DNA from: an uncultured Bacteroidales bacterium
Lineage (GTDB): Bacteria; Bacteroidota; Bacteroidia; Bacteroidales; Muribaculaceae
Direction: 5' to 3'
NCBI GenBank assembly: GCA_947573135.1
Contig: CANPDU010000017.1
Span: forward strand, 1-64,000
DNA length: 64,000 bases
Shown here: positions 8,756-17,579 of the stretch, one piece after another
How positions within the stretch are numbered: the first letter of the stretch is position 1
Layout of the letters: each line of letters opens with the position of its first letter
Notes under the pieces: generated by a model
The model's input: the letters and a program-made list of their open reading frames with translations, nothing else
Told to the model about the DNA's origin: nothing
Database searches by the model: none
Program-made: the position numbers and the translations under genes

Positions 8756-10222
8756 ATGAAAGATAATACAGACCAGAAAACATCGCGCGACGCCGCGTGG
8801 CGTGTCGAACTGCGCGAAGCAATAACGGCCAGGGAACGCACATCGATACCACGCGCAACAATGCCGATGCTTGACGCCGCCGCACGTGTCCACAACAACG
8901 AAGAAGTCAACCGCGGCCTCGATGCCGTCCAGGCCGTGACCGAGGCAACGCGCTGTCTCGATTGTCCCGATCCGCAGTGTGTCACCGGCTGTCCTGTCGG
9001 CATCGATATCCCCGGATTTATAAAGAATATCCAGCGCGGCGATTTCGCAGCCGCGGCGAGTGTACTCAGGGCGACAAGCGCGTTGCCCGCCGTATGCGGC
9101 CGTGTCTGTCCTCAGGAAAAACAGTGTGAGAGCCGCTGTCTCTACAACAAGATGAAAAAACCGGCCGTGGCAATAGGCTGGCTCGAACGCTTCGCCGCTG
9201 ACACCGAACGCCTCAGCGGCAGACGCGCGCCTGTCGAAAAGGCTCCGCGCCGCAATATTAAAATCGCCATTGCCGGCAGCGGACCGGCCGGACTGGCGTG
9301 TGCCGGCGACATGATAAAACTCGGCTACGACGTGACTGTATTCGAAGCTCTTCATGAAATCGGAGGTGTGCTTAAGTACGGCATTCCCGAATTCCGCCTG
9401 CCTAACGCCGTAGTCGATGCCGAACTCGACTCGCTGCGCCAGCTCGGCGTTGAATTCCGCAAAGACTGCGTCATCGGCAGGACATTAAGCTACGAAGATC
9501 TCCTGAACGAAGGTTTCCGGGCGGTATTTGTCGCCTCGGGCGCCGGTCTGCCCCGCTTCATGGGCATCCCCGGCGAAAACCTCATAGGCGTGATGTCGAG
9601 CAACGAATATCTGACACGCATCAATCTTATGGGCGCCGGCCGCGGAGGCATGACGCCGGTGTGCACCGGGCGCAGAGTTGCCGTCGTCGGCGGCGGGAAC
9701 ACAGCTATGGACAGCGTGCGCACGGCGCGCCGCATGGGAGCCGAGCGCGCCATGATAGTCTACCGCCGCAGCGAGGCGGAGATGCCCGCTCGCGCAGAAG
9801 AGGTCGCCCATGCTAAGGAGGAAGGTGTCGAATTCCTGACACTCTGCAATCCCATAGAATACCGCGGCGACGAACGAGGACACGTAAGATCGATGATAGT
9901 CCAGCGCATGGAACTCGGCGAACCGGGCCCTGACGGGCGTCGCTCACCTGTGGCAATCCCCGGCGCGACAGACGAAATCGAGGTCGACGAAGTGATCGTA
10001 AGTGTCGGCGTTTCGCCCAATCCGCTGATCCCCGACTCGATCGCCGGACTCGAAGTGTCGCGCCGCGGCACAATCACCGTCAATGACGACATGCAGTCAT
10101 CGATACCGGCGATATTTGCCGGAGGTGACATCGTGCGCGGTGGCGCGACTGTGATCCTCGCCATGGGCGACGGCCGCAAAGCCGCCGCCGCCATACACCA
10201 CTACCTCAGCACAGGCATGTGA
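8756..10222 (+). CDS. NfnB/SudA/GltA-type NADPH-dependent oxidoreductase large subunit
   Basis: A 488-aa protein with the layout of the glutamate synthase small subunit and NfnB. The N-terminal cysteine clusters CLDCPDPQCVTGCPVGIDIP and CGRVCPQEKQCESRC bind [4Fe-4S] centres. An FAD Rossmann fold follows (IAGSGPAGLACAGDM), then an NAD(P)H fold (VAVVGGGNTAMDSVRTARR) and a final FAD motif (FAGGDIVRGGATVILAMGDG). No glutamate synthase large subunit lies nearby and the PyrK-like partner is directly upstream, so NfnB/SudA is the better name. Ends at a strong terminator. Confidence 0.93.
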   Translation: MKDNTDQKTSRDAAWRVELREAITARERTSIPRATMPMLDAAARVHNNEEVNRGLDAVQAVTEATRCLDCPDPQCVTGCPVGIDIPGFIKNIQRGDFAAAASVLRATSALPAVCGRVCPQEKQCESRCLYNKMKKPAVAIGWLERFAADTERLSGRRAPVEKAPRRNIKIAIAGSGPAGLACAGDMIKLGYDVTVFEALHEIGGVLKYGIPEFRLPNAVVDAELDSLRQLGVEFRKDCVIGRTLSYEDLLNEGFRAVFVASGAGLPRFMGIPGENLIGVMSSNEYLTRINLMGAGRGGMTPVCTGRRVAVVGGGNTAMDSVRTARRMGAERAMIVYRRSEAEMPARAEEVAHAKEEGVEFLTLCNPIEYRGDERGHVRSMIVQRMELGEPGPDGRRSPVAIPGATDEIEVDEVIVSVGVSPNPLIPDSIAGLEVSRRGTITVNDDMQSSIPAIFAGGDIVRGGATVILAMGDGRKAAAAIHHYLSTGM

Positions 10223-10250
10223 TTATTTAGAGCTTGTTTAAAAACATACG

Positions 10251-10283
10251 AAAAGTCCGCTCAAATAAGGGCGGACTTTTTTA
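10251..10283 (+). terminator. Terminator after the flavoprotein pair
   Basis: The stem AAAAGTCCGC pairs with GCGGACTTTT across a loop of about 10 bases and runs into T residues. It is a clear intrinsic terminator 28 bases after the stop. Confidence 0.9.
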
Positions 10284-10314
10284 TGTTATCGGTGGGTTCT
10301 TATCGATCATTATT

Positions 10315-10345
10315 TTTGGCACTACGATAAAAATAGTTATTTTTG
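10315..10345 (+). promoter_or_regulatory. Promoter of the LPS operon leader
   Basis: TTTG (10315-10318), 19 bases, TATTTTTG (10338-10345): a full Bacteroidetes promoter. The transcript should start near 10352, about 360 bases before the first coding start at 10713. The long leader contains the structured element described next. Confidence 0.85.
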
Positions 10346-10351
10346 CAGATG

Positions 10352-10660
10352 ATATCAGATGCGGCTCAGAGGAGTTCATATTCTGACAAACATATTATTT
10401 AGAATGCGTTTATCGCGTTCCTTTCTTGACTCGTAGGAACTTCGCAACTTTCTAAGGTGTAGCCGGGAATGGAGCAATGATAGATGTCTTATGCTGTATG
10501 ACCGCCTGTCTTCGTGAGAAGCCGGGATCAGTGCCCGTATAGCTCATGCTGTGCGAGAGCAGTCATATATGCGTGGGTCTCTGCGTTGCTCGTTCTGCTA
10601 TACCGGGCAATGCGAAGGCCTCTACGAGAAGAACGGGCGACGACAAAGTTCCCACGTATT
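10352..10660 (+). ncRNA. Structured leader RNA element, copy 1
   Basis: This stretch fills most of the gene-less 10223-10712. It is related in sequence to 33962-34169 and, in its 5' part, to 24810-24860. The paired regions seen are: AATGCG with CGCGTT (10403-10408/10414-10419); CTTC-GTGA-GAAG, a GNRA hairpin (10510-10521); GCGTTGCTCG with CGGGCAATGC (10583-10592/10604-10613); and a closing stem GCGTGGG with CCCACGT (10571-10577/10651-10657). The second copy keeps the last three helices with different bases. It could be a cis-acting leader of the glycan operon or an independent small RNA. I do not recognise the family. Reading frames inside it are probably not translated. Confidence 0.6.
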
Positions 10661-10712
10661 CTGCATTATAACAAAATGTTCCGGTATGGGACCGCCGGAC
10701 GCAGCCAATGCA

Positions 10713-11483
10713 ATGAATAAAAAAATATCCGTTGTCATCAACACCTGCAATGCCGAACTACACCTTGCCAAAGTCCTTGAAAGCGTGAAAGAGTTCGACG
10801 AAATTGTTGTATGCGACATGGAGAGTTCTGACTCCACCGCAGATATCGCGAGAAATTACGGATGTAAAGTGGTCATCTTCCCTAAAGGAGAACACAAGAT
10901 CTGTGAGCCGGCCCGTGACTTTGCCATACATTTGTCAACAAACGAATGGGTCTTTGTTGTAGATGCCGACGAAGTAGTTCCGGCCACCTTAAAAAATTAT
11001 CTTTACGATCTAATTGAAAACAGACATTTCGACGACGCTCTCGCGATATCACGGATCAATACCTTCTGGGGGCGCCGGATCAAAGGCTCTGCAGATTATC
11101 AGCTGCGATTTTTCAAAAAAAGCAATGCATTCTGGCCCCCGGTAATCCACGCGCGGCCGCAGGTCAATTGTGCAGTCAAAAACGCACCGGCTACACCACA
11201 ATTAAGCCTGATCCATCTCGACGATCCGACAGTCGCGCAACGCATGGCTAAAATCAATGTATATACTGATTACGAGATTCCTAAGCGCATCAATAAAAAA
11301 TACGGTTACGCCATGATGATACTGCGGCCGTTATGGTTTTTCGTCAGAGACTATTTCTTCGGCAAAGGCTACAGAAACGGACGCAGGGGTATAGTCCGGG
11401 CATATATGGCGTCGATCTACCAGATGGTACTTTTGTCAAAACTTACTGAAGCACAATTCGGATATAAAGACAGTGACGCATGA
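10713..11483 (+). CDS. Family 2 glycosyltransferase, WaaE/KdtX-like
   Basis: A 256-aa GT-A glycosyltransferase. The nucleotide-binding strand ISVVINTCNAELHLAKVLES, the acidic motifs CDMESSDST and VFVVDADEVVP (DxD) and a later RINTFWGRRIKG fit the WaaE/KdtX group, which adds a sugar to the LPS inner core. The start at ATG 10713 (MNKKISVV) is chosen because the family N-terminus begins there. The 54 upstream codons lie within the structured leader. The stop overlaps the next start (ATGA), so it opens a tightly coupled operon of LPS or surface-glycan genes. The acceptor is not evident. Confidence 0.88.
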   Translation: MNKKISVVINTCNAELHLAKVLESVKEFDEIVVCDMESSDSTADIARNYGCKVVIFPKGEHKICEPARDFAIHLSTNEWVFVVDADEVVPATLKNYLYDLIENRHFDDALAISRINTFWGRRIKGSADYQLRFFKKSNAFWPPVIHARPQVNCAVKNAPATPQLSLIHLDDPTVAQRMAKINVYTDYEIPKRINKKYGYAMMILRPLWFFVRDYFFGKGYRNGRRGIVRAYMASIYQMVLLSKLTEAQFGYKDSDA

Positions 11484-12232
11484 AGACAACATTCACGTCA
11501 TCTGGGAAAATGCAAAATACCAATGACATCGATGTCGAAAAGATCATTGATGACGGTATCTATATGGTCTTACATGCCGGACGCAACGCCATCTACAGAG
11601 TACGATATTACGATTATGATCTTGTCAAAAAAGAATTCGGCAGTCGGTTCAAAAACGAAATTGTCTATGCGTTAAGGTCTTCGAAAGCAAAAAGATCATA
11701 TTACAACGCTTGTGAACTTCTGCGTCGCGACATAAGCACTCCCGCTCCGAGAGCATATATCGAAACACGAGGGCGCTTCAACACTCTCAAAGAGTCGGCT
11801 TACATCTGCGATTATATGCCGTCGATACCTCTTTGTGAAGTTATCGAAACCTATGGAGACGTATGTCTGACGGCGTTTGCCGCTTTTGTAGCCGAACTGC
11901 ATGAAAAAGGCATACTTCACCACGATCTTAACAACACAAACGTCAGAGTTAATATCGACGATGACAATAATTTCCTGTTCAGCCTCATAGATCTTAACCG
12001 CATGACAATTTTCGAAACTGAGCGACAGATTCCGCCACGTCTCTGCTTCAAAAATCTCACTCGGTTCAGCGGTTTCGATGATGGCTTCATCTATTTTGCA
12101 AAAGAATATCTGAAATACCGAAATTTAGATGAGCGCTACCTTAATAAACTTATCAAAATCAAGAAGTCTCACGACAAATCTGTTAACTACAAGTTAGCGC
12201 TAAAAAGATTTATCAAACGAATAATACACTAA
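11480..12232 (+). CDS. LPS kinase-like protein (Kdo/WaaP family)
   Basis: A 250-aa protein of the lipopolysaccharide kinase family with a reduced eukaryotic-like kinase fold. The catalytic loop is LHEKGILHHDLNNTNVRV (HxD...N) and the metal-binding Asp is in FSLIDLNRM. The N-terminal part (IYRVRYYDYDLVKKEF) carries the likely ATP-contacting Lys. Family members phosphorylate Kdo or heptose of the LPS inner core at the cytoplasmic face. It overlaps the preceding glycosyltransferase by 4 bases. Starting at the second Met (residue 11) is also possible. Its place among core glycosyltransferases supports a core-modifying role. Confidence 0.85.
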   Translation: MKTTFTSSGKMQNTNDIDVEKIIDDGIYMVLHAGRNAIYRVRYYDYDLVKKEFGSRFKNEIVYALRSSKAKRSYYNACELLRRDISTPAPRAYIETRGRFNTLKESAYICDYMPSIPLCEVIETYGDVCLTAFAAFVAELHEKGILHHDLNNTNVRVNIDDDNNFLFSLIDLNRMTIFETERQIPPRLCFKNLTRFSGFDDGFIYFAKEYLKYRNLDERYLNKLIKIKKSHDKSVNYKLALKRFIKRIIH

Positions 12233-12238
12233 CAAGCA

Positions 12239-13219
12239 ATGTTATACATCATTTACGAAGACAACTTCCTTGCCAAATATATCCTTAGTCCGCTCGAGCA
12301 AAAAGACAATATACGAATTATAAAGTTCGGACACCTATACTTCAGAGGAGTTCGGAGAATCCCATGGCTTATAACTAAATTCATCCGTGCACGTCTTCGA
12401 AATAAAAAGGGATTCCTGTCAGCGGCTTTATATGAGAAAGATTTCATAAAACAGATTAATGAAATCAGAAAAACGGATAAGGTGCTTTTCTTTTCTGTTC
12501 AGAATTTAAAAGAACTGATTACGCTTGACAAAGAAATTGACAGTCCAGATAAAAGTGCTTTTATCTGGAACCCTCTGTGCACTATAAATCATAATATTTT
12601 CAGCCGACGGCAATATTTCAAAAAGACTCATGCTTCAGGACTGAAAATGTTCACATTCGACGAAAGCGATGCTTTAGAGTATGATTTTACCAAAATCAAT
12701 CAAATATATCGATATCCTATGAAAGACGAGTTTCCGGAACCTGTCACTGAAGACAACGGGTGTGTGTTTTTTGTCGGCAATGACAAAAAACGTTCGTCCA
12801 CTTTGTCTGAATATGTCAGCCTGTTTGTGTCGGCAGGGCTAAAGTGTGATTTTCACATTCTGCGCACAAAAAACACGCCTAAAGAGGAAAATCTTGAACC
12901 CTATTACTCAAAGGAATGGGTCTCTTATCCCGAATATCTGAAGCGTGCGCGCCAATCGATGTGCATGCTCGAAATTTTACAGAACGGTCAGTCGGGGATG
13001 ACTGTCAGAACGCTTGAAGCTCTGTTTTTCAACAAGAAACTTATAACTGACAATAAATCTGCGCTCGGGTTTCCGTTCTATCACCCTGACAATATCTATA
13101 TTCTCGATAAAAATTGTAACGATAACCTTATTGATTTTATGAAACGGCCATATCACAATATTTCTGAGGATATCATAGCACCCTATCGTATTGAAAACTG
13201 GATTAAACAATTTGAATAA
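12239..13219 (+). CDS. Putative GT-B-like glycosyltransferase
   Basis: A 326-aa protein with no certain family match. The C-terminal third contains MCMLEILQNGQSGMTVRTLE and ALFFNKKLITDNK. This resembles the acidic nucleotide-sugar-binding region of GT-B enzymes, in which a conserved Glu and a following Thr-x-Arg-x-x-Glu recur. GCVFFVGNDKKRSSTL would start the second Rossmann half. No transmembrane segment or signal is seen. It lies between LPS-core genes and overlaps the next start by one base (TAATG), so a role in the same glycan is likely. AT content is higher than in neighbours. Confidence 0.65.
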   Translation: MLYIIYEDNFLAKYILSPLEQKDNIRIIKFGHLYFRGVRRIPWLITKFIRARLRNKKGFLSAALYEKDFIKQINEIRKTDKVLFFSVQNLKELITLDKEIDSPDKSAFIWNPLCTINHNIFSRRQYFKKTHASGLKMFTFDESDALEYDFTKINQIYRYPMKDEFPEPVTEDNGCVFFVGNDKKRSSTLSEYVSLFVSAGLKCDFHILRTKNTPKEENLEPYYSKEWVSYPEYLKRARQSMCMLEILQNGQSGMTVRTLEALFFNKKLITDNKSALGFPFYHPDNIYILDKNCNDNLIDFMKRPYHNISEDIIAPYRIENWIKQFE

Positions 13220-14013
13220 TGAAAATATCACTGATCATTTCAACCTATAATCGCCCTGATGCACTTCGGCTTTGCCTTCTGAGTGCATTCGGTCAGAGTT
13301 CCATTCCGGATGAGATCGTTATTGGCGACGATGGCTCGGCCGACGACACTAAAAGCATGATTGACAGTCTTCGTAAAAAGTGTCCGGCAACGCTCATCCA
13401 CGTTTGGCAGGAAGATGCCGGCTACAGGCTCGCCATGATGCGAAACAAATGTGTGGCGGCCTCGTCGGGAGATTATATTATCGAGATCGACGGAGATCTG
13501 ATCCTTCACAGAGACTTCGTAAAAGACCATATCGGCTTCGCCCGACGCGGATGCTATCTGAAAGGAGGTCGAACCAATCTCGGACAGAAACTGACCCGGC
13601 GTCTTTGTGAAGCAGGAAAATTGGAACCAATCCACTTCTGGACTCGCGGCATCGAAAGTAAACCTGAGAATTCACTTCGTATGCCCCGGATCGCTCATTA
13701 TCTTGCTCCGCGTTACCGTCAGCATAAAGAGACTGCATTAGGCTGCAATATGTCGTTCTACCGTGATGATTTTTTACTTATCAACGGCTATGATGAATTT
13801 TACGAAGGCTGGGGCGGAGAAGATGGAGATTTCGGACGCCGGCTGCAATGCGCCGGGATCTCAAAAAGGCAGCTCAAGTTTGTCGGTATTGTCTTTCATC
13901 TTTGGCATGAAGATAAATTCATGTATAATAGAGATCTAAACTGTGCCCACAGCTGCCGGCCGGACATACCGGTTCGTTGTGAAAAAGGGGTCGACCAATA
14001 TCTGCACATATGA
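13219..14013 (+). CDS. Family 2 glycosyltransferase with galactosyltransferase-like C-terminus
   Basis: A 264-aa GT-A enzyme. [20 protein letters not shown] and [12 protein letters not shown] form the nucleotide-binding half, EIDGDLILH carries the DxD metal site, and [20 protein letters not shown] is the hallmark of the Glyco_transf_7C segment that binds the acceptor sugar, as in chondroitin-polymerase-like and LPS transferases. It overlaps both neighbours by one to four bases, so it is in one translational unit with them. The sugar transferred cannot be read from the sequence. Confidence 0.88.
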   Translation: MKISLIISTYNRPDALRLCLLSAFGQSSIPDEIVIGDDGSADDTKSMIDSLRKKCPATLIHVWQEDAGYRLAMMRNKCVAASSGDYIIEIDGDLILHRDFVKDHIGFARRGCYLKGGRTNLGQKLTRRLCEAGKLEPIHFWTRGIESKPENSLRMPRIAHYLAPRYRQHKETALGCNMSFYRDDFLLINGYDEFYEGWGGEDGDFGRRLQCAGISKRQLKFVGIVFHLWHEDKFMYNRDLNCAHSCRPDIPVRCEKGVDQYLHI

Positions 14014-14915
14014 AAGGCATAGTTCTCGCCGGCGGATCAGGCACTAGGCTTTACCCCGTCACCAAAGGTGTAAGCAAGCAATTGCTGCCGATTTTTGACA
14101 AACCTATGGTATATTACCCAATATCCGCGCTTATGCTGGCGGGGATAAGGGATATACTCATTATATCTACTCCTCAGGATTTACCCGGTTTCAAACGATT
14201 ATTGGGCGATGGTTCTGACTATGGTGTGAAATTCACATATGCCGAACAACCATCGCCTGATGGTCTCGCTCAGGCATTCATAATCGGCAAGGAGTATATC
14301 GGCGATGATTCTGTTTGCCTCGTGCTCGGCGACAACATTTTCCATGGAGCAGGATTCTCTGACTTGTTGCAACATGCGGTTCAAGCAGCAGATAAAGATT
14401 GTAAGGCGACCGTCTTCGGTTATTGGGTTAACGATCCTGAACGCTACGGAGTAGCCGAGTTCGACCATGAGGGAAACTGTCTTTCGATTGAAGAGAAACC
14501 GCAGCATCCCAAAAGCAACTATGCAGTTGTCGGTCTCTATTTCTATCCTAACAAAGTAGTGGAAGTCGCCGAGACAATCAAGCCGTCAGCCCGTGGTGAG
14601 CTGGAAATTACGACAGTAAATCAGGAATTCCTCAAGGGTGGAGAATTGAAAGTTCAGACACTGCCACGCGGCTTCGCATGGCTCGACACCGGCACACATG
14701 ACTCTTTGTCCGAAGCTTCGATTTATGTCGAAGTACTCGAAAAACGTCAGGGATTAAAAATCGCATGTCTTGAAGGCATCGCCTACCGTCAGGGATGGAT
14801 TACAAAGAAAAAAATGACGGAACTGGCCAAACCCATGCTCAAGAACCAGTACGGTCGGTACCTGATGAAAGTGGTCGAGGAAGTCGAACGTACCGGAAAT
14901 AAAAATCCTGACTGA
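14010..14915 (+). CDS. rmlA: Glucose-1-phosphate thymidylyltransferase
   Basis: A 301-aa RmlA (RfbA), which makes dTDP-glucose from glucose-1-phosphate and dTTP, the first step to dTDP-L-rhamnose. The signature [20 protein letters not shown] is at residues 3-22, [16 protein letters not shown] follows, and VLGDNIFHG gives the metal-binding Asp. [13 protein letters not shown] lies in the C-terminal part. Full length and intact. Its stop overlaps the start of rmlB (TGATG). As rmlB is broken, dTDP-glucose made here needs another RmlB elsewhere to go further. Confidence 0.97.
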   Translation: MKGIVLAGGSGTRLYPVTKGVSKQLLPIFDKPMVYYPISALMLAGIRDILIISTPQDLPGFKRLLGDGSDYGVKFTYAEQPSPDGLAQAFIIGKEYIGDDSVCLVLGDNIFHGAGFSDLLQHAVQAADKDCKATVFGYWVNDPERYGVAEFDHEGNCLSIEEKPQHPKSNYAVVGLYFYPNKVVEVAETIKPSARGELEITTVNQEFLKGGELKVQTLPRGFAWLDTGTHDSLSEASIYVEVLEKRQGLKIACLEGIAYRQGWITKKKMTELAKPMLKNQYGRYLMKVVEEVERTGNKNPD

Positions 14916-15747
14916 TGGGAGCAATAAATATACTTATCACCGGGGGTGCCGGTTTCATCGGGTCGCATGTCGCGCGGCTATTCGTCAACAGATACCCGGA
15001 ATACAATATTGTCAATCTTGACAAACTCACATACGCCGGCAACCTCGCCAACCTCAAGGATGTTGAGGGTAAGCCTAACTACACGTTTGTAAAGGCAGAC
15101 ATTGTAGATATCGATAGAATACGCGAGATATTCCGTGAATATGACATCAACGGAGTAATCCATCTCGCCGCCGAGAGCCATGTCGACCGCTCCATCAAGG
15201 ATCCGTTCACTTTCGCGCGCACCAATGTAATGGGAACGCTGTCGCTTCTTCAGGCTGCGAAGGAATATTGGGAGTCGCTTCCCGAAAAATTCGAAGGCAA
15301 GCTCTTCTACCATATCTCCACCGACGAGGTCTATGGCGCGCTCGAACTGACCCACCCCGAAGGCGTTCCGGCGCCCTTCACGACCAAAGCATCAAGCGAG
15401 GACAATATGGCATACGGCACAGAATTCTTCCTCGAGACGACCAAATATAATCCTCACTCGCCATATTCGGCATCCAAGGCATCGAGCGACCACTTCGTCC
15501 GCGCATATAACGACACCTACGGTATGCCGACGCTTGTGACAAACTGCTCCAACAACTACGGGTCCTATCAGTTCCCCGAGAAGCTGATACCGCTGTTCAT
15601 CAACAATATTCGCCACGGCAAGCCGCTTCCTGTCTACGGCAAGGGAGAGAACGTCCGCGACTGGCTCTTCGTCGAGGACCATGGTATCTCGACCATCAGG
15701 ACTGGATGGACAACATCACCTCCGGCGAATACGAGCACCGTGACTAA
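14915..15747 (+). pseudogene. rmlB: dTDP-glucose 4,6-dehydratase, internal deletion and frameshift
   Basis: The reading frame matches RmlB for 256 residues: NAD-binding [13 protein letters not shown], the catalytic-loop HISTDEVYG, a [10 protein letters not shown] motif (Tyr-x3-Lys) and [10 protein letters not shown]. Then, at about 15682, it jumps in another frame directly to the normal C-terminal end ([19 protein letters not shown], stop at 15745-15747). Roughly 80 codons that the family has between these points are missing. In the original frame the protein runs into an unrelated tail ending at 15766. The hexamer GACCAT is present at both sides of the join. The enzyme is probably dead. An assembly error is possible. 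Confidence 0.85.
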
Positions 15748-15808
15748 GAGAATGTCATCAAATTGAACGGATTTTATACTTTATTACGATGGGCAGGGAA
15801 GAAATCGT

Positions 15809-15840
15809 TTTGCATTTTTGAGGCAAAGATATTAACTTTG
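15809..15840 (+). promoter_or_regulatory. Promoter of the LysE-family gene
   Basis: TTTG (15809-15812), 20 bases, TAACTTTG (15833-15840): a full Bacteroidetes promoter, leaving a leader of only about 10 bases before ATG 15857. Confidence 0.8.
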
Positions 15841-15856
15841 CTTGTTATTGTAAACG

Positions 15857-16504
15857 ATGGTAGAAAATCTGTTCTACATATTACCCCGCGGACTCGCGAT
15901 AGGCGCTCTGATTTCGGCTCCTATGGGCCCTATCGGCATGCTGATCATCCAGCGCACGCTAAGCAAAGGCCGCTGGCCGGCTTTCTTCACCGGTATCGGC
16001 GCAGCACTCAGCGATCTGTTCTATTGCCTGCTTGCCGGATTCGGCCTCAGTTTCATAACTGACGTGATCGAACGCCATCAGTTCGCGCTCCAGGTGTTCG
16101 GAAGCATAGTCCTGGCAGCGTTCGGCCTGTTTCTGTTCAGAAAAAATCCTACACGATCGCTTAAAACAGCCGAAGTCGACGGCCGCAGTTACTGGAGCGA
16201 TTTCATCTCAGGTTTCTTTCTGACGGTCTCCAATCCATTAATATTGTTTTTCATTATCGGCCTGTTCGCACGCTTCAATTTCATATTGCCGGAATATGAG
16301 ATATTCCACTATGTATGGGCCTATCTCACAATATTGGGAGGTGCTCTGGTATGGTGGTATCTCGTGACGTTTCTGGTCAGCAAACTGCGCTCACGCTTCA
16401 ACGTAAGATCGCTGTGGCTCGTCAACCGCATAGTGGGATCGATACTTATCGCCATGGCCGTCATCGGTGTGTTGCTTGCCATAAAGGACCATCTGCCCAA
16501 TTAA
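15857..16504 (+). CDS. LysE-family transporter
   Basis: A 215-aa integral membrane protein of the LysE/RhtB group, with about six hydrophobic segments and the family motif near the N-terminus (GALISAPMGPIGMLIIQRTLSKG). The family exports amino acids and related small molecules by exchange with the proton motive force. The substrate is not evident. It has its own promoter and is followed 26 bases later by the CBM9-like gene, perhaps as an operon. Confidence 0.88.
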   Translation: MVENLFYILPRGLAIGALISAPMGPIGMLIIQRTLSKGRWPAFFTGIGAALSDLFYCLLAGFGLSFITDVIERHQFALQVFGSIVLAAFGLFLFRKNPTRSLKTAEVDGRSYWSDFISGFFLTVSNPLILFFIIGLFARFNFILPEYEIFHYVWAYLTILGGALVWWYLVTFLVSKLRSRFNVRSLWLVNRIVGSILIAMAVIGVLLAIKDHLPN

Positions 16505-16530
16505 TTGCCAACAAAACAAGGAACAATAAA

Positions 16531-17190
16531 ATGTCAGACACAAAATTGCTCGAAATACCATATCTGCCCGAACTCATCACCGCTCAGGCTCCCGACGAAA
16601 TCATCAATCTCCTTGAAGAGAAAGCACCCCGGCGCACCATCGAATCGGTGAACTGGGCCGACGAATTTCCCTATCACCCTCTGACGACTTTCACTGTGGC
16701 ACATTCTGGCGACAAACTGTATATCGACTTTTTTGTAAGATGTAATTTCCTGCGCGCCGAAAACTTCGAAAACCAGTCGCCGGTCAGCGAAGATTCATGC
16801 GTAGAGTTTTTCATCGAGCCGACGGGCGAACTGCCATACTGGAATTTTGAATTCAACTGCATCGGCACGATCAACGCATCTCACCGCAGCGAACGCAAGA
16901 GCCCTACCCGTCTGACCGACGCGGAACTTGCAAGAATCGAACGCTATCCGTCGTGCGGCACTCGTCCGTTCAAAGAACTCGAAGGGCTGTTTACCTGGAA
17001 TCTTCTTGTCGGCATTCCTCTCGATATGTTAGGAGTGAAATATGAAGGCAAAGCCATTGATATGCGCGGCAATTTCTATAAATGTGCGTCGCTGGCGACA
17101 CAGCCTCACTTCCTGAGCTGGAATCCGATCAAAACAGAGAAGCCCGACTTCCATCAACCTGACTACTTCGGCAAAATCGTTCTGCTGTAA
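16531..17190 (+). CDS. Carbohydrate-binding family 9-like protein
   Basis: A 219-aa protein resembling the CBM9-like family of Bacteroidetes (PF16011 type). Features are VNWADEFPYHPLTTFTVAHS, a strand pair DKLYIDFFVRCN, SCVEFFIEP and the C-terminal HFLSWNPIKTEKPDFHQP, a typical ending in this family. No signal peptide is visible, so it may be cytoplasmic. Start ATG 16531 (MSDTKLLE); the upstream in-frame codons overlap the LysE gene and lack the family sequence. Ligand unknown. Ends head-on with folK only 2 bases away. Confidence 0.82.
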   Translation: MSDTKLLEIPYLPELITAQAPDEIINLLEEKAPRRTIESVNWADEFPYHPLTTFTVAHSGDKLYIDFFVRCNFLRAENFENQSPVSEDSCVEFFIEPTGELPYWNFEFNCIGTINASHRSERKSPTRLTDAELARIERYPSCGTRPFKELEGLFTWNLLVGIPLDMLGVKYEGKAIDMRGNFYKCASLATQPHFLSWNPIKTEKPDFHQPDYFGKIVLL

Positions 17191-17192
17191 AA

Positions 17193-17579
17193 TCAGACAA
17201 GACGCCGTAGATCGTCGAAGCCTCGGAGGAAATAGTCGCGCGAATACTGGTAGCGGTCGACAATTTCACCATTCCATATTATAATGTCGAGATCGAGAGG
17301 CATCACGCCTGTCGATTTTGAAGTCGCATCCCGTCCGAAATCACGTTCGATACGTTTTAGTTCAGAACAAAACCGATCGTGAGAAAGCAATGGACTGATT
17401 TCTATGACACAATTAAGATAGGGAGCGCCGATACCGCTCTCGTCAGGCGCTTCATAAACCTGACTTTTCATCACGATATCACAAACTGCAGATAGTGCGG
17501 CAATCGCACGGTCTATTTTCAGCGCGCGGTCGGGAGTGTTACTGCCGATGCAGATTACATATGAAAGGCGGTCAGACAT
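17193..17579 (-). CDS. folK: HPPK, folate pathway pyrophosphokinase
   Basis: A 128-aa 2-amino-4-hydroxy-6-hydroxymethyldihydropteridine pyrophosphokinase. It moves pyrophosphate from ATP to the pterin, the step before dihydropteroate synthase. CIGSNTPDRALKIDRAIAAL is the N-terminal signature, the substrate loop carries YLNCVIEI, and the metal site is in MPLDLDIIIWNG. It is on the short side (typical 130-160) but the core is complete. It starts inside the last codons of tex (8-base overlap), so it depends on the same transcript. Confidence 0.92.
   Translation of the reverse strand: MSDRLSYVICIGSNTPDRALKIDRAIAALSAVCDIVMKSQVYEAPDESGIGAPYLNCVIEISPLLSHDRFCSELKRIERDFGRDATSKSTGVMPLDLDIIIWNGEIVDRYQYSRDYFLRGFDDLRRLV

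Noticed and set aside
8756-10222. Glutamate synthase small subunit (gltD)
   Set aside because: The domain layout fits, but there is no large subunit and the adjacent PyrK-like partner points to NfnB/SudA.
10440-10660. Leader element as a decayed FISUMP/Fib_succ_major-like gene
   Set aside because: Fragments such as RGSLRCSF recall that family, but frames differ between the copies, stops are frequent, and compensating changes in helices fit RNA better. Kept only as an alternative.
10551-10712. Extra 54 codons upstream of the first LPS glycosyltransferase
   Set aside because: They lie within the structured leader, and the family N-terminus begins at ATG 10713.
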